Below are positions 11,587 through 23,619 of a DNA stretch of 64,000 bases, piece by piece. The notes beneath the pieces are model-generated. The model saw only the letters and a program-made list of their open reading frames with translations, did not search any database and was not told the origin of the DNA. The DNA is from Brienomyrus brachyistius (taxonomy: Eukaryota > Chordata > Actinopteri > Osteoglossiformes > Mormyridae), in assembly GCF_023856365.1 (NCBI RefSeq), contig NC_064548.1:22430461-22494460 (forward strand), written 5' to 3'. The translations under genes were made by a program, and so were the position numbers. Positions within the stretch are counted from its first letter, which is position 1. Each line of letters begins with the position of its first letter.

Positions 11587-14500
11587 TTTGTGAAAATTCA
11601 TCTGTTTTGATAAGGACACAGCAGTATGGATTACTATACATGTATAATTTTATTCATGAATAACATTCATCTTTGTTTATGACAATTTTCATTCAGATTG
11701 ACAACCTTTTCCACAGTATCCTTCATTGTTTATTTCAGCAAATCTAATTAAATACTTGTTTATCTCACAAAGAGCTTAAAAAAGACGTGTAGAACACTAC
11801 TTGACATTGAAGTCCAAATCAACTGAAAATCCAAAGGAATGACTAATATTTAATTACCACTGAGGTCAGCATGACTAATGTACTATCACAGGCTGAAATA
11901 TACAGTGATGCTCATTTACGGAATAAAGGGAACAGTTTTATTATTTGGATTTTCTTTTTGAAGAATGAGTCAGTGGACAGCTAAATCCCAGGATCAGAGC
12001 CAGATTGCCCATTCTCTGCTGTGTACATCTGGGACTCGTCCCGTTCCTCCTGCAGAAGCAGCCCAGCACTGATTTTAGGTGACAGTCCCCAGAAGACCGG
12101 AAAACAAGCTGTCTGGATCTCCACAGACGAGGATACTGGAGTTATTTTTAACACTTTGCCATGTACTCTGTCTCTCCCTCTCTCTCACTCTGTTTCAGAA
12201 ACATGAAAATCAATTTGTCCATATTTACCTACTTGTGGTTATTGGTTCTTTGTGTAATTTTGTATAAAAAAAAGCCTTTAGTCTCATCTAATTTATGGTT
12301 GTGCTACGATGAAAAAATTATTTCAGTACTATAAACCTAAAATAAGTGCCGATGCACTGTCTGAAAGCACTTATCCAATTAGGGGCACGACGATATGCAG
12401 CACAGGATGTTTTCCTGCCGAACACCGGATGTAATATTATCTAAGGGCCCCAACATATGCTCACATGCTAAAGTACTTTTTAAAGCACAAGTGGCTATTA
12501 TATTTTCCATTATGAACTCCCATAAATTTTGTTGAATTATTTTGTAGTATATGCAAGGGGTGAGTCAGCAGGCTCATTAAACATGGAAGTGTATTGTGCA
12601 TTTACAAGGCTTTTATTTGTGATATAAAAGGGCTTAACATATGAATAACTAATGCATGCAGCGTGAATAAAGGCCCTTTCTGGGTTTCAGGTGCCCTCCT
12701 GCGAATGCCATTGATACGTTAACAATTAAGAGAAATTAAAATGTTGGACCTCCTGAATACAATAAAATGCATCATTTTCCTTTGAATTCCCTGCATTTTT
12801 GTCTTTGTTACTCCTCTGTATTTAGTCACTTGTTTATTTTTAGCAGTCCCTGTGTTCACTTCCTAGTCATGTACTTCATCACATTCAAATTGCACTGACC
12901 TGCTGCTCTTAAATCCATTTAAAATTGGATCTGGGATCCTCTTGGTACTGGGATGAATACTCAAGCATCGGTGTCTTACAGCTTAACAGGAAGTGCCCGG
13001 AAAGACGTGTCACCTATCTGAGAATTAAAATAATAATAATAATAATAAACATACAAAGATATTTTACTCAAAGAACATCATCAACAGAAAGGTGATTGAG
13101 ATGAATAATGGAAGCTTCAAAGCTGAGCTTTAATTTAGAAAGTAATTTATATGTTTACCTGGAAGTGAAGTCATGCGTTTCAGAGGAACATAATAAGATG
13201 TGAAGCAATTCAATACAAAGTGTGTTTAAATATGGAAGATAAGGCATATTTCATATTACACTTTTGCAGGATCCTGATTGGAATATTGTATTAGGAGACT
13301 ACAGGCAATATTTGTATTTTCATAACGTAGAATATCACCTAGAGTTTGATAAGCAGGCTTAAGGTTTCCTGTTAGTATTAAGATATATAGTATTTGCTGG
13401 AAAAAAAAAAATCAAAAATATATGTGCAATAGTTAAATCTCTGTTTGGATTATGTGCTTATATTGTATAAGGGAAAAAAATGTTTATTGTTGTCTATAAG
13501 AGGGAAATACATATCCTGTAAATAGATGTTCTTATATTTCAAATATCAACATAAAATATCAAAATATGAAGTATTTTTGTGGTTTGGAACTATGACAGCA
13601 CATAAACTGATATTAAAGATTGTGTTTTAATCCCGTGTATACTTCACATGTTAATATTTTTTTCTGAACTGAATCGTTTGAAAAATAAATATATGTGAAA
13701 AAACCCCCAAAGTTCAGTGATACCTTTTCTGCTGGACAATCCAGTTACCTGCACTTATTTTCACATTTCCTTCATTTCGACAGCAATGTGAGACTCAACA
13801 GCTGTGTAATCCAGACAGGTAATGGCCGTTATTGAATTATAAACAGGTGGTCACATGACAGGAATTCAGGGCACTCTGTACCACACTCCATGCATGGGCA
13901 CGCTGCTCAATGTGCATCTGTGTGCAAACATTAATCACACACAGCCTTCTGGTGCTGCCTCTTTCAGTTCCCTCAATGGGAAAAGACTCCCATCTATGTT
14001 AGAACCCATAAATGATCTGATTTCATGACTTGCCATTGATGCCGTGGAACAGATTGGCTTTAGGGGCCAAGAAATGATAAAATCTACAATTGTTTGAGGA
14101 CATAAATATCCTTGGAGCCAGGGTAAAAGTGACAGGCTTACAGTTTGGGGAAATCACCCTTGGGTCTGTGAAGAATGTGAACGCTTTGAAATAGTTTTTG
14201 TGAACTTAATCCCCTGTTTCATGTTTCTATCTACACTGCGTGTTGTGTTTAACTTTGATGAGGAGCTAAAAGATACCTACCTGGAAAGGGAACAGCATTT
14301 CATGGTTAAAATAAAGGGAAATAGTATCACAATAAATACAAATGGAACCGGTTTTACTGTTAACCTAATGGGAGACAGTTTCAGGATATGGGGAATGGAA
14401 TCCGTTACTTTATAAACTCTGCTTGAGTGTTGAAGGGTGAAATACATTCTATAAAAAAGGTGAGGAACTCTTCTGTTTATTGGTGGAAAATAGGAAAAAT

Positions 14501-15276
14501 GAATGAATGCACTTGTGATTTGCCTTTCCCAATAAGTCCTGTCCTTGGGACCTTTTGACTACTTAAATGTTACCTTCCATGAGATCTAATCATGCATATC
14601 GAATCAGCAGCTTGCTTCCATCACAAACACCTTGATGCGTTGAAGCCCATTAGCTAGTAGTATATAATATCCAGCTCCTTCCCCATCAGGCAAATTGTTT
14701 TGCCACTGATCCAATCCCAACACATCTAAGATGACAAGTGAGCAGGTAGCCCTAGGCTGAAATATTTTACCGGGAACTTTGCGGAACAGAGGCGGCATGC
14801 GGTGAACACGTGTCTGCCGCAGCCAGCGTAGCCCGACCCCATTCTCCGACCCCTCCCCTCCTCCCCGTGCATGTCAGCCCCCAAGAGCTGCCTGACACAC
14901 AGATCAAAGGTGAAACTGGTATGTTGTCACTTCCTGTGAGGGATGAACTATGGTGCTGATTGGAGGAGACCCAAAGGAAATAAGCTATTAAAGTTGCATG
15001 TCGTTATGGGAGCAGAGATCTAACATTATTCCCTGGAGATCCAAAACTAGTTTCATCCTTACTGATTAGTCGCAGTTATTTGGTGCCCTTGGACTTCAAA
15101 ATAGCTTTCAAAATTGCTTCAAAGAAAATCATTACTGCTTGGTGTGTGCGAGAAATACTATCTTTTATTTCAGTAAACATAAACATGTTATTGGACGCTT
15201 AATATTGATTGGATGTTGACATGTTGATGGTTCAGCAAACAGTTCACAACAGCTTAGTTTGTCCTTTATGGCACAT

Positions 15277-15278
<2 letters not shown>
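11587..15278. other. Unique AT-rich non-coding stretch
   Basis: A (TAA)n microsatellite lies at about 13029-13048. No transposon or exon recognised. The 71-codon frame at 14200-14415 has no known match. Confidence 0.5.

Positions 15279-15310
<32 letters not shown>
15279..15310. repeat. (TC)n microsatellite
   Basis: A perfect TC dinucleotide run of about 16 units. Confidence 0.95.
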
Positions 15311-15312
<2 letters not shown>

Positions 15313-18208
15313 AACTAGGACACCTCCAGACTGCCTTTCAAACTAAAAGTGTGGTTCCATTTGCAGTCACAACCCATTTTTCAGTCATAATGGCCTTTTC
15401 ATACTTCAGGCTGCGAATTATACTGAACAAACAAGATTTAACAGAGTTCCAGCCTTGAAAGAACTCACAACTAGTCACTCTGCACTAAAAATCTTTGCAG
15501 CCAATTAAATCTAAATGCAAATGAATGTACTAGAAGTTTTCAGCACAGAAGTTAATCATGTATTCTCCATGGGAAACAGGAATGTTCGATTAAAACTACG
15601 GAAGTGCACCTTAGATGGAGTCTGAGAACTTGTCATCCAGTCATCTGTTACTCACTATCAGTGTTGCACAAATTTCTGTATTTCCTTTCTTGTTGCTCCT
15701 CCCCCTTTTCACGTCTGCTACACGTGGGCTGTGCCGATTTCTCAGATGTTCCGTCTCCCATCAGGCTCCTTCAGAGTCCTGCCATGGATAGTCACGTCTG
15801 TCCAGCTGGAGTACGGCGCGGCAAATTTAAAGACGCCCAGATCCCAAATGACAGTGGAGAAGACCTGGAAACTGAGATCAGGAGTTTCACTATCGCGGAG
15901 TAGTGCATATTCATTTGGGATCGGACTGTACGGCCGGGACAGCAGCGTTTTTTGTGGCTTTGTTTGTTTCGACTCTGTTGTGCGCAATGGCAGTGAGTAG
16001 CTGACCCAACAGTGTTTGGTAGGAGGGAACGCCATTTTTACAGATACCTGACAAAATGTATGTATTAATCTCATAAATTAATTGAGAATCACTTTTCTCA
16101 ATGCAATACGAAACATTTAGTGCAGCCTGATAGGCCATTGGGGTGCTGTGTTAATTGATATGACTATAGACAGCCAGTTCAGACCGTTTAAGCAGCTCCA
16201 CTGAGAACTACAATTACTTTAGTGCCCATTTACTTCACAAATAACGATACGTGCCTCAAAGACCAAGATATCAATTGCATCAGATCCCTTTATGTGTGGG
16301 TCTGAAGACTAAATACACCAAAGCATAGCCTTTCTACATGATGAGCATTTAGAATAATTAAAGCTGGATCCGGTCCTTATTATGCAGGCCCATTCAGCAT
16401 CTTGACAAAATGCGTGTAATTCTCTAATCCGAGGTAGCAGAGGAAGTTCCAGGCAACTTAACATTTCACCAGAAAAAGAAAAAATGGCCGAACTGTATAC
16501 TGGAAAATATATCATAGATGGTTATGGACAACTGTCACACATTATATACCACTTTAAATATACAAGTAAATTAATAAAATGGGCATGATCCAAGTACTGT
16601 GAGATACAAGTTATTCATACTGTTTCACAAAAAAAAAAACAATAACCCTATCGCTTTGTAGGCAGTAAGCAAAATGCATCTACATGGCTTGATTAAATGT
16701 GCTCCTCACTAGAATTTTGTTAAACAAAAAAAGAGCAAAATGCCTCATTTATAAACAAGAATTGTAATGACAGACAGGTGGAAGCTGGACGCCGGACGTC
16801 TTCCGGCAGAGGAGGCGTGGTGACCCCAGACATCTCCACCCTCCTGCCGACATCCTGGCTCAGGAACGACAGCCCTGCCTCTTGTAGGAAGGCATCAGCC
16901 CCCCCATCCTTCACAAAGTCACAAGCACTTTTCGTTAACATTTAAGCTGACAGGGATTCATGCTTTGCCCTTTGAGCACAGCTGGGAGGAGATAAAAAAA
17001 GAAAGAGTTTACTAGTAGAAAAAAACAAAAATACCAACGATGTTTGTTTAGTTTTTTTGTTCATTTTTTTTTTTAGCTCAGATTAAGGTGAATAGCCACA
17101 GAACATAATTTGCCAGAATATAAATATTATGCATTTATACACATAAATGTATCAAGTATTCATTTGCATGCATTACTGTATGTCTTGTGACCCTGACCAA
17201 GGCAAATGGTTCAAAGATGGATGGTGGATAAAGCTATGGTTATAAAAATATGGTACTACAGCAAAAACTGTTTACTGATCTCCGATTGTTTGATGTTTTA
17301 TAGGCGAAAGTGTAAACTGGAATGTTTGCTCCTGAGCTCTGGTCTATATTGATGTGCATCCTGCACCTTTAATTATTTATGCCAGAACATGATGTATCTG
17401 TAATGTACCACACTGAAGTTGCACAGATTATAAAGATCCCATCTGCTACTCAGCTGTCTTCCCTAGTAATGAAAGAGCGACCGAATTAGCGCTATTCTTC
17501 GGTTTAATTTTCTTCATATTTGTCTTGTGAAATGACAAATAAAGAACACATGCGTAATTGCCACTTTTATGGACTGAATATACTGAGAACAGACAGGCAG
17601 ACGTTGTACTCGATTACCACAGCAGTGTGTCAAGCCAGATTCTTTCTGCACATTTCCCCCTTACAATGTTGCGTTCATAAAGAACAGAATCCAGTGGAAC
17701 GCCATAAACGGTGAGAACTCTACAATCAAGACGTACTGATCCATTAAATATTGGTTGGTGCATGTGCCCACTGCTGTGAGACTGGGAGTCTGCAGCAATG
17801 GAAACTCCGAGGTAAGTAGTTAAAAGGCATTTAAAGCTGTGGTGCCTCTCAGGGGGACAGAGGGGTGCTGCAACTTGTTGCTCATTTTAATGAGCCGTCA
17901 AACGAACACCAAACGAACACAGAACTGGTAAAGGCATAAGAAAAATGAAAGGCCAGAATAAACCTTCACTTTGGGTGCTTCTTCACTGCACCAGGCATCA
18001 AACACTTGGTATTTCAAAATACTGTAATACCAATGTTATTTTTTTGTCTTGCTTTGTTTTATCTATTGCTTGTTGAGGAAAAGAGTGCATATTCATGTAC
18101 TGTACATAGAAACTGGCTAACCAATGCTATGCCTTCTTTAGCATGAACTTAATGTTTATTATCGCTCTACATTGCTCTTTTTTATTTTTTATATTTATAT
18201 GTTTGTTT
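15311..18208. other. Unique non-coding stretch
   Basis: Only a small SINE-tail remnant (GACCCTGACCAAGGCAAATG followed by a GATGGATGG motif, about 17190-17235) is recognisable. Overlapping frames on both strands at 15600-16140 match no protein. Confidence 0.5.
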
Positions 18209-18440
18209 GGCTCCGCCTGCGTTACATGTATGTGGAGTTTGCATGTTCTCCCCATGTCATCGTGGGGTTTCCTGCGGGTACTCCGATTTCCCCCCACAGT
18301 CCAAAGACATGCTGAAGCTAATTGGAGTTGCTAAATTGCCTGTAGGTGTGCATGTGTGAGTGAATGGTGTGTGTGTGTGCCCTGCGATGGGCTGGCCCCC
18401 CATCCTGGATTGTTCCCTGCCTCGTGCCCATTGCTTGAGA
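18209..18440 (+). mobile_element. tRNA-headed SINE, head missing
   Basis: A well preserved tail of the abundant SINE of this window: GTGGAGTTTGCATGTTCTCC, then the CTCCGATTTCCCCCCACAGT and CAAAGACATGCTGA blocks, then GGGCTGGCCCCCCATCCTGG. The tRNA-like head is reduced to a few bases (CTCCGCCTGCGTTACATG). Compare 30389-30727 and 63805-64000. The element is non-coding and presumably was mobilised by a LINE. Confidence 0.8.
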
Positions 18441-18871
18441 TTCATTTAAGACATGTTGATGGAACGGAACTCCCAATTAAATGAGCCAGACTTGTCAAAA
18501 TAAGTCAGACTTTCCCTTAATCCTGCTTTATGGAATACCCCCCTGGTTTGGTACTTCAATACAGGTTCTGGTATTGGACCGGAATTCAATGGGGAAAAGG
18601 CACTACCGAGCGTTTTAGTTCCAAAGGTTTGGTACATGGTGCAGTGGAAAAGTGCTCCTGGTCTTTTCGTAATTAAGGTTCCGTAATGTCATTCATTTCA
18701 GGTTGCCGCAGTGGGAAGTGTCATAGAGTCACGTGCCTCTCCGGGGCTGGGGGTTTTTAGACCAGCTCTACTTCTGAGAGCAGGTGCTTTTGCATCTTCT
18801 TCCCATATCCGGGAGGTTTCTTTTCTCACGCCAAAAAAAGTGCTGGTGACCCAAAATTCCTCGTAGTGTAG

Positions 18872-18951
18872 GTGCGTGCATGTGTGTGTGCGTGCGTGTG
18901 TGTGTGCGTGCGTGTATGTGTACGTGTGTGTGTGTGTGCGTGCGCACGCGC
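18872..18951. repeat. 80-bp alternating purine-pyrimidine tract
   Basis: Every base from 18872 to 18951 alternates purine and pyrimidine with no break. It is mainly (GT)n with GC and AT steps, ending in GCGTGCGCACGCGC. Such tracts can adopt the Z form. The alternation was checked base by base; any function is unknown. Confidence 0.9.
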
Positions 18952-20136
18952 CCTGAGATGGACTGACTTCCCTAGTGTCCAGTAATAGATAAGTGCTTAG
19001 CAATAAAGACGAACTTTAACATATTATTTAAGTTTCAGTAACAATAAACATTGCTAAGGGGGTTTCCTTTTGATTTATGTCTGTCATGTGCTGTACAAGT
19101 TTGGTTATTTTGAAGATGTTTTGTTCTTGTAGTTATTAACATAAATAAATGAAAATTTGTCCACAATGGCTTTGCCAAAGTCACTTCTGGGCTTTTCCTG
19201 AAGCTAGAGGCAGGGCAGCACACTTGACTAATTGCAGGGAGCATCAATGGGACGCCAGCACATTCCCAGATAATGAACTGGAAAGCAGTGAGACAATTAA
19301 AGAGTAGTAATCTTTCATCCGAACGTGCCAGACTGCCCTACTTCCCTGCAGTCAGTCTGCCCACCTGCCTCCATGTTTCCAGCTGTTTCCCGGAGTATCA
19401 AGTTCCCACCATGATCAAGAATGAGTATCAGTAGGTTCTGTGTTCAAATCTCAGCTGGGAATTTGCCCCTGTACCCTAAACTATGTCACTTTAGCTGAAT
19501 TTCCATAGTAAATATCAGATTTAAATGTATGAGCTAACTGTGCAATCACTGGATAAAGGCCAGGCAGATGAATAATAAATAACAGTGCAGGAGGGGAGCG
19601 CAGTTTCAGAGGGGACCCATCCCTGGCATTGGCTGTCCTATCGGGCCCAGGGATGCGTGCGGATCTGACAGGTCAGCAGAAAGCCGGCTTATTGGATCAG
19701 TTCCCCCTCCTGCCTCAGAACTTGGCAGCTATATGTGTATCCCAACGTCGTCAAGGTGGATTCTGACACATGAGGTTGAAGAACGAATTGGCAAGGGTTT
19801 GATCAGCTTCTGCCTGTCATTCAGTCGACTTTGCAACAGACGGTCTATAAGGCATAAACTCTGATTATTTTATTGATGACTTCTTATGACCTAAATGAAA
19901 GAGCTAAATTTTAAAATACCTGTTGCCTGTTCGGCATGCACCTTCCTAACTTGTCTCCTTAGATTTGTGTGGTGATTTTCACCACAAAATATCCACAGAA
20001 TGGTATTCAGTGACCTTATATTAGCATTTCCAGGAAGGGTATTTAGAGTGATTTACTACATATCATTGGCTTCTGCACACAACAGTCCTGTGCAGTGTAC
20101 TGAGTCAACTGTTTCAAAAATGAGAATTAGATTATA
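18952..20136. other. Unique non-coding stretch
   Basis: No recognisable gene or element. Confidence 0.5.
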
Positions 20137-20293
20137 TCAGAGTAATTTTATTGATCCCAGGGAGGAATTCGTGCACGTAGAGCAGCAAGTGCGTAGACAT
20201 ACATTTAGTGCAAAACAGACAAGTTGCAAGCATAGTACCCATAGTGCAAAGTAATCGAATTTTAATGAAAAGAAAACATTAACAAAAATATAA

Positions 20294-20535
20294 GGTAACA
20301 CTTTACTTGAGGGGGCATAAAGTATAATACACTTAATGTATTAATTTAACCAGGAACTAAATGCTATCTCTGCTATCTATGATTATACATCATCAGTCAG
20401 TCATAACGGTTCATGTGTTTTATTCAGTGACTTAACACTCACACCTACCCTGGGGTCACACTGACTCCAAAGAGTTAAATTTGAGTAGCAACTGAGTTAA
20501 TATGTTACTTGTTCCCCATCAAGTAAAGCATTACC
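20294..20535. mobile_element. Miniature inverted-repeat element nested in LINE tail
   Basis: The left end is GGTAACACTTTACTTGAGGG and the reverse complement of the right end is GGTAATGCTTTACTTGATGG, an imperfect terminal inverted repeat of about 22 bp around a 242-bp non-coding segment. The flanking octamers (AAATATAA and AAAAATAA) differ at one base, suggesting an 8-bp target duplication, though both are low-complexity. It sits inside the 3' untranslated part of the LINE relic and so arrived later. Confidence 0.75.
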
Positions 20536-20656
20536 AAAAATAATAATAACTATTATTAAATAATAAGTAGATGGCATATGTACTACTAAATAGAAGCAAA
20601 TATCAGCAAACTTTTACTATTGCAAAGATAGGTCACTTCCTGGTGTGTTATGGATG

Positions 20657-20728
20657 TGGGTGGAGGGATGGGTGGGGCTGAGAGTATGGGTATGGTTGTG
20701 GGTATGGGTGGGGGTGGGAGGGGCACCA
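20657..20728 (+). repeat. G-rich imperfect repeat (GGGTATGGGTG type)
   Basis: A run of GGGTGG, GGGATGGG and GGTATGGG blocks with many G triplets, capable in principle of quadruplex formation. It lies within the LINE-derived region. Confidence 0.6.
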
Positions 20729-21440
20729 GGCAGGAAGGATACCCAATAGCGTTTTTTATCACGTCATGGTAGAATTAGCCAGTGGCTAAAGGTTCTCCAA
20801 GACAGCAGCCCCTGTACAGAATTGTTCATAATGTCCAATTTTGCCAACATCGTCTTCTCTGCTACTGCCTCCAGTGTGCCCAGGGTGTTGTAGCTGGCCT
20901 TCCAGATGAGTGTGTTCAGGTGTTTGGCACCGCCTGAAATGAAGTCGCTAACCCAGCAGGCCACAGCATGCTGGCCACTATTCACTGGGAGAACACACTC
21001 TCTTTGCTGCACACATAAAACGACCAGACCATCCTGAGACAGTCGAGTCTGCTCTGACCTTCCTGCTAGTAGATTGTCTGCCCTGTCCACTCTGCTGTTC
21101 AGGTGGACCTGCAGGTGCCTGTAGCACTGCACTACCTGCATTTCCTCCCCTGGATGGTGACTGCTCTCAGATGCTCTCAGTCACACCAGAAACCCACCAG
21201 CAGCTCATTTGTCTTGCTGATGTTGAACTGCAGGTTGTTCTCTTTACGTCACATGTCCTCTACTAGTCCTCTGTAACCTGACTCATCTCCCTTGCTGATA
21301 TATCCTACAATGGAGGAGTCATCTGAAAACTTCAGTAGATGCTAGTGTCGTACTGGCAGTGCAATGTGTGAAGGGTAATAAAACCAAGGGAAACAGAACA
21401 GTTCCCTGAAGTGCCCCAGTGTCGCTCACAAGCGTCTCCT

Positions 21441-23599
21441 ACAGCAGGGCTGCCCAACCCAGCTCATGAAACATTCTGTTTTTATGTTGTGAGACCTGGG
21501 CGTATTTGTGGTAAACTCCGTTACGTGACTGGTCGTACTACATACAAGTGATATTGACCGTATATATGATCTACATGGCATTGATGAAAAGGCCGCTTTT
21601 AAGAATACACTCTTCCATGGCAATTACTGGTACTGTTAGCCAGCTCTTAAAATTTTGATAGCCTTGCTGCACTGTAATCTACTTTTATACAGTTTGTTTT
21701 AAGAGAATATTTCCAATAAATGTACCTGGTATGTTTTACAGGGTTCAAACAGACACAATGCTGGCGTTTGTCTAATTCATACATAGAATTTGTATTAACA
21801 GCATAATACTATACCAAAGGGAATTATAAGTAAAGGCCTGTCTGTATTGCAAGCCTCAAATAAAGGCCTGCCTCAACTGCAAGCCTCAAATAAGGTTCCG
21901 TTACGTCTGAGGCTTAGGTAAATAAAGGAATTTGAAGAAACATGGTAAACTGATTTGGATAAAAGGTCATTCACAGAAACAGAATATTAAACAATTCCAT
22001 GACTAAAATGTGGATAAAATCAGTTTTAGTGCGTCTGAAAATGATGCAAAGCACAGTTTGCAGGACATTTTTCCAGTGATTGTCTGCATCGAGTAAACAT
22101 TAGTTGGCACATTCGCTGCTAACTGAATAACACAGTCAAACTGTGAGTTTAAGATACTGAAGACAACTGTGTCATTTCTGTGTCTGGATGGGACTCTGGT
22201 GGAAAATTATATAGTCACAGTAATTGCTCAGCAGAAGGTTGAGTTTGTTTTTCCAAGTCTGGCTTGACTACAGTGCATTAGACAAACACTATGCAAATAG
22301 GACAGTGTGTACAATTAATTAGTCATGTACTAGGCTGTGCCTTGACACAATATCCTGCCTCCACCAACAAACCATATGCTAATTATGAGCAAGGATATCT
22401 TGCACAACTGCGAGACCAGCAAGGGGGTCCCTGACAAGAAGGGCAGAACCCTGCCGAGGCAGGTTACGAACTAATTAGTTGACCTTTGGGAGCGAGACGA
22501 TAAAAAAAGCAAAGTTTGTTTATTTTCTTCGAATGACACCTGGGGTATCTGGACAGTACTGCTGTCACTCCAAGGGCCTGTAAGGACCTGTAAGTAACCT
22601 GTATAAGAACACAGGAGTGCTGAAGCTTATACGAGTGTAGCTCATGACTTAGCACACATCTCTCAAGTCACAGCACTGCACTGTAGATATACAATTTCTT
22701 CATGTTGCTCGAATGCATTTTAATTAGCCGATCTGCACTCTGTCTGACTCCTGGGCTACTCATGCTTCGTTTCAGCGTGGGGGGTGTTCAAAGTGGTTCT
22801 CCAACAGCAGGACGAAATAATACAAGGCACAGCGGAGAGCTTGATTCCACACAAACAATCTTGCATGAATATAACAGCCAGTTGTCATTGTATGAAGAGC
22901 CAACGTGACGACGAGACATAAATTTGCTTTCTTACCAAGAAAACCTGTGAATCTTTATGCAAATACAATAGCACTTTCAGACTAATGGTTCCCAGCATAT
23001 GGAGCCATAACGCCTGTAACTTACATTTTGGGTGAGTAAATTGCCCGAAATTGCACTGCTGTATATAACTGTGATAAAACATACAAGAAAAAAAGCATTC
23101 CTTGGGTTATGTCTTATCTAACAGCGACAGGTGAAATTTGAGGTTCTCCATTCTGATATTCTGCTCCTAAAGCCATAGGACACTGCAGAGAGAGTGGATT
23201 TGCAGAGAGCCTGAGGTAAGAGTACCTGTATTCACTGCGGTGAAATTACTTCAAATTAATTACAATCCAAAAATACATACCTTACCCCATCTCCCTCTAC
23301 CTCTCCTCCATTAAACAGAAAGTACATTTCCAGCAAGGATTCCGAGAGACATTTCCCACGTATGTGCAACAAAGGGCTTGTAGCCAAAAGCACCTCCACT
23401 GCAGGGACTGAAATGGAAGATATTCATCTAGAAAAATACACCAGAAATTAGGCACAAAGATGAAACAACAGAGACGGAACCACATGAAAACACAGAGAGA
23501 TACATATTTAAATAAAGATTTAAGCATTTATTGTCGACAAAATAACAATGGAAGCTCTGTCGGTAACGCTGTGGGGGTTTTGGTGCTCAGGATAAGCCC
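21441..23599. other. Unique non-coding stretch with a small tandem duplication
   Basis: A 30-bp unit is repeated twice at 21831-21890 (starts TAAAGGCCTGTCTGTATTGC) and begins a third copy. Otherwise nothing is recognised. CAGGGCTGCCCAACCCAG at 21444 resembles a hAT end, but I found no partner. Confidence 0.5.
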
Positions 23600-23619
23600 C
23601 CCCGCCACCTATAACACTG

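Larger units (their letters stand above)
20137..21440 (-). pseudogene. LINE reverse-transcriptase relic (Rex/L2-like), antisense
   Basis: Read on the minus strand, the segment holds the end of a non-LTR retrotransposon ORF2. Near 21430-21390 is TGALQGTVL, a form of the GAPQGTVL box of reverse transcriptases. Near 21330 is KFSDDSSIVGYIS, the catalytic (F/Y)xDD box with Ser at the variable place. Then come LQFNISKTNELLV and, at 21141-20764, CYRHLQVHLNSRVDRADN with the ACWVSDFISGG and KTMLAKLDIMNN parts of the C-terminal region. An in-frame stop (GLVEDM then stop) and frame changes show it is dead. The 3' end is marked by a TTTTATTGATCCCAGGG motif at about 20147, common at fish LINE ends. A miniature element is nested at 20294-20535. 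Confidence 0.8.

Noticed and set aside
18460..18680. Possible palindromic element around GGTTTGGTAC and GTGGAAAAG motifs
   Set aside because: Inverted pairing is too weak and no target duplication was found.
21444..21660. hAT element starting CAGGGCTGCCCAACCC
   Set aside because: Only one end-like motif is seen; no inverted partner or 8-bp duplication could be found.
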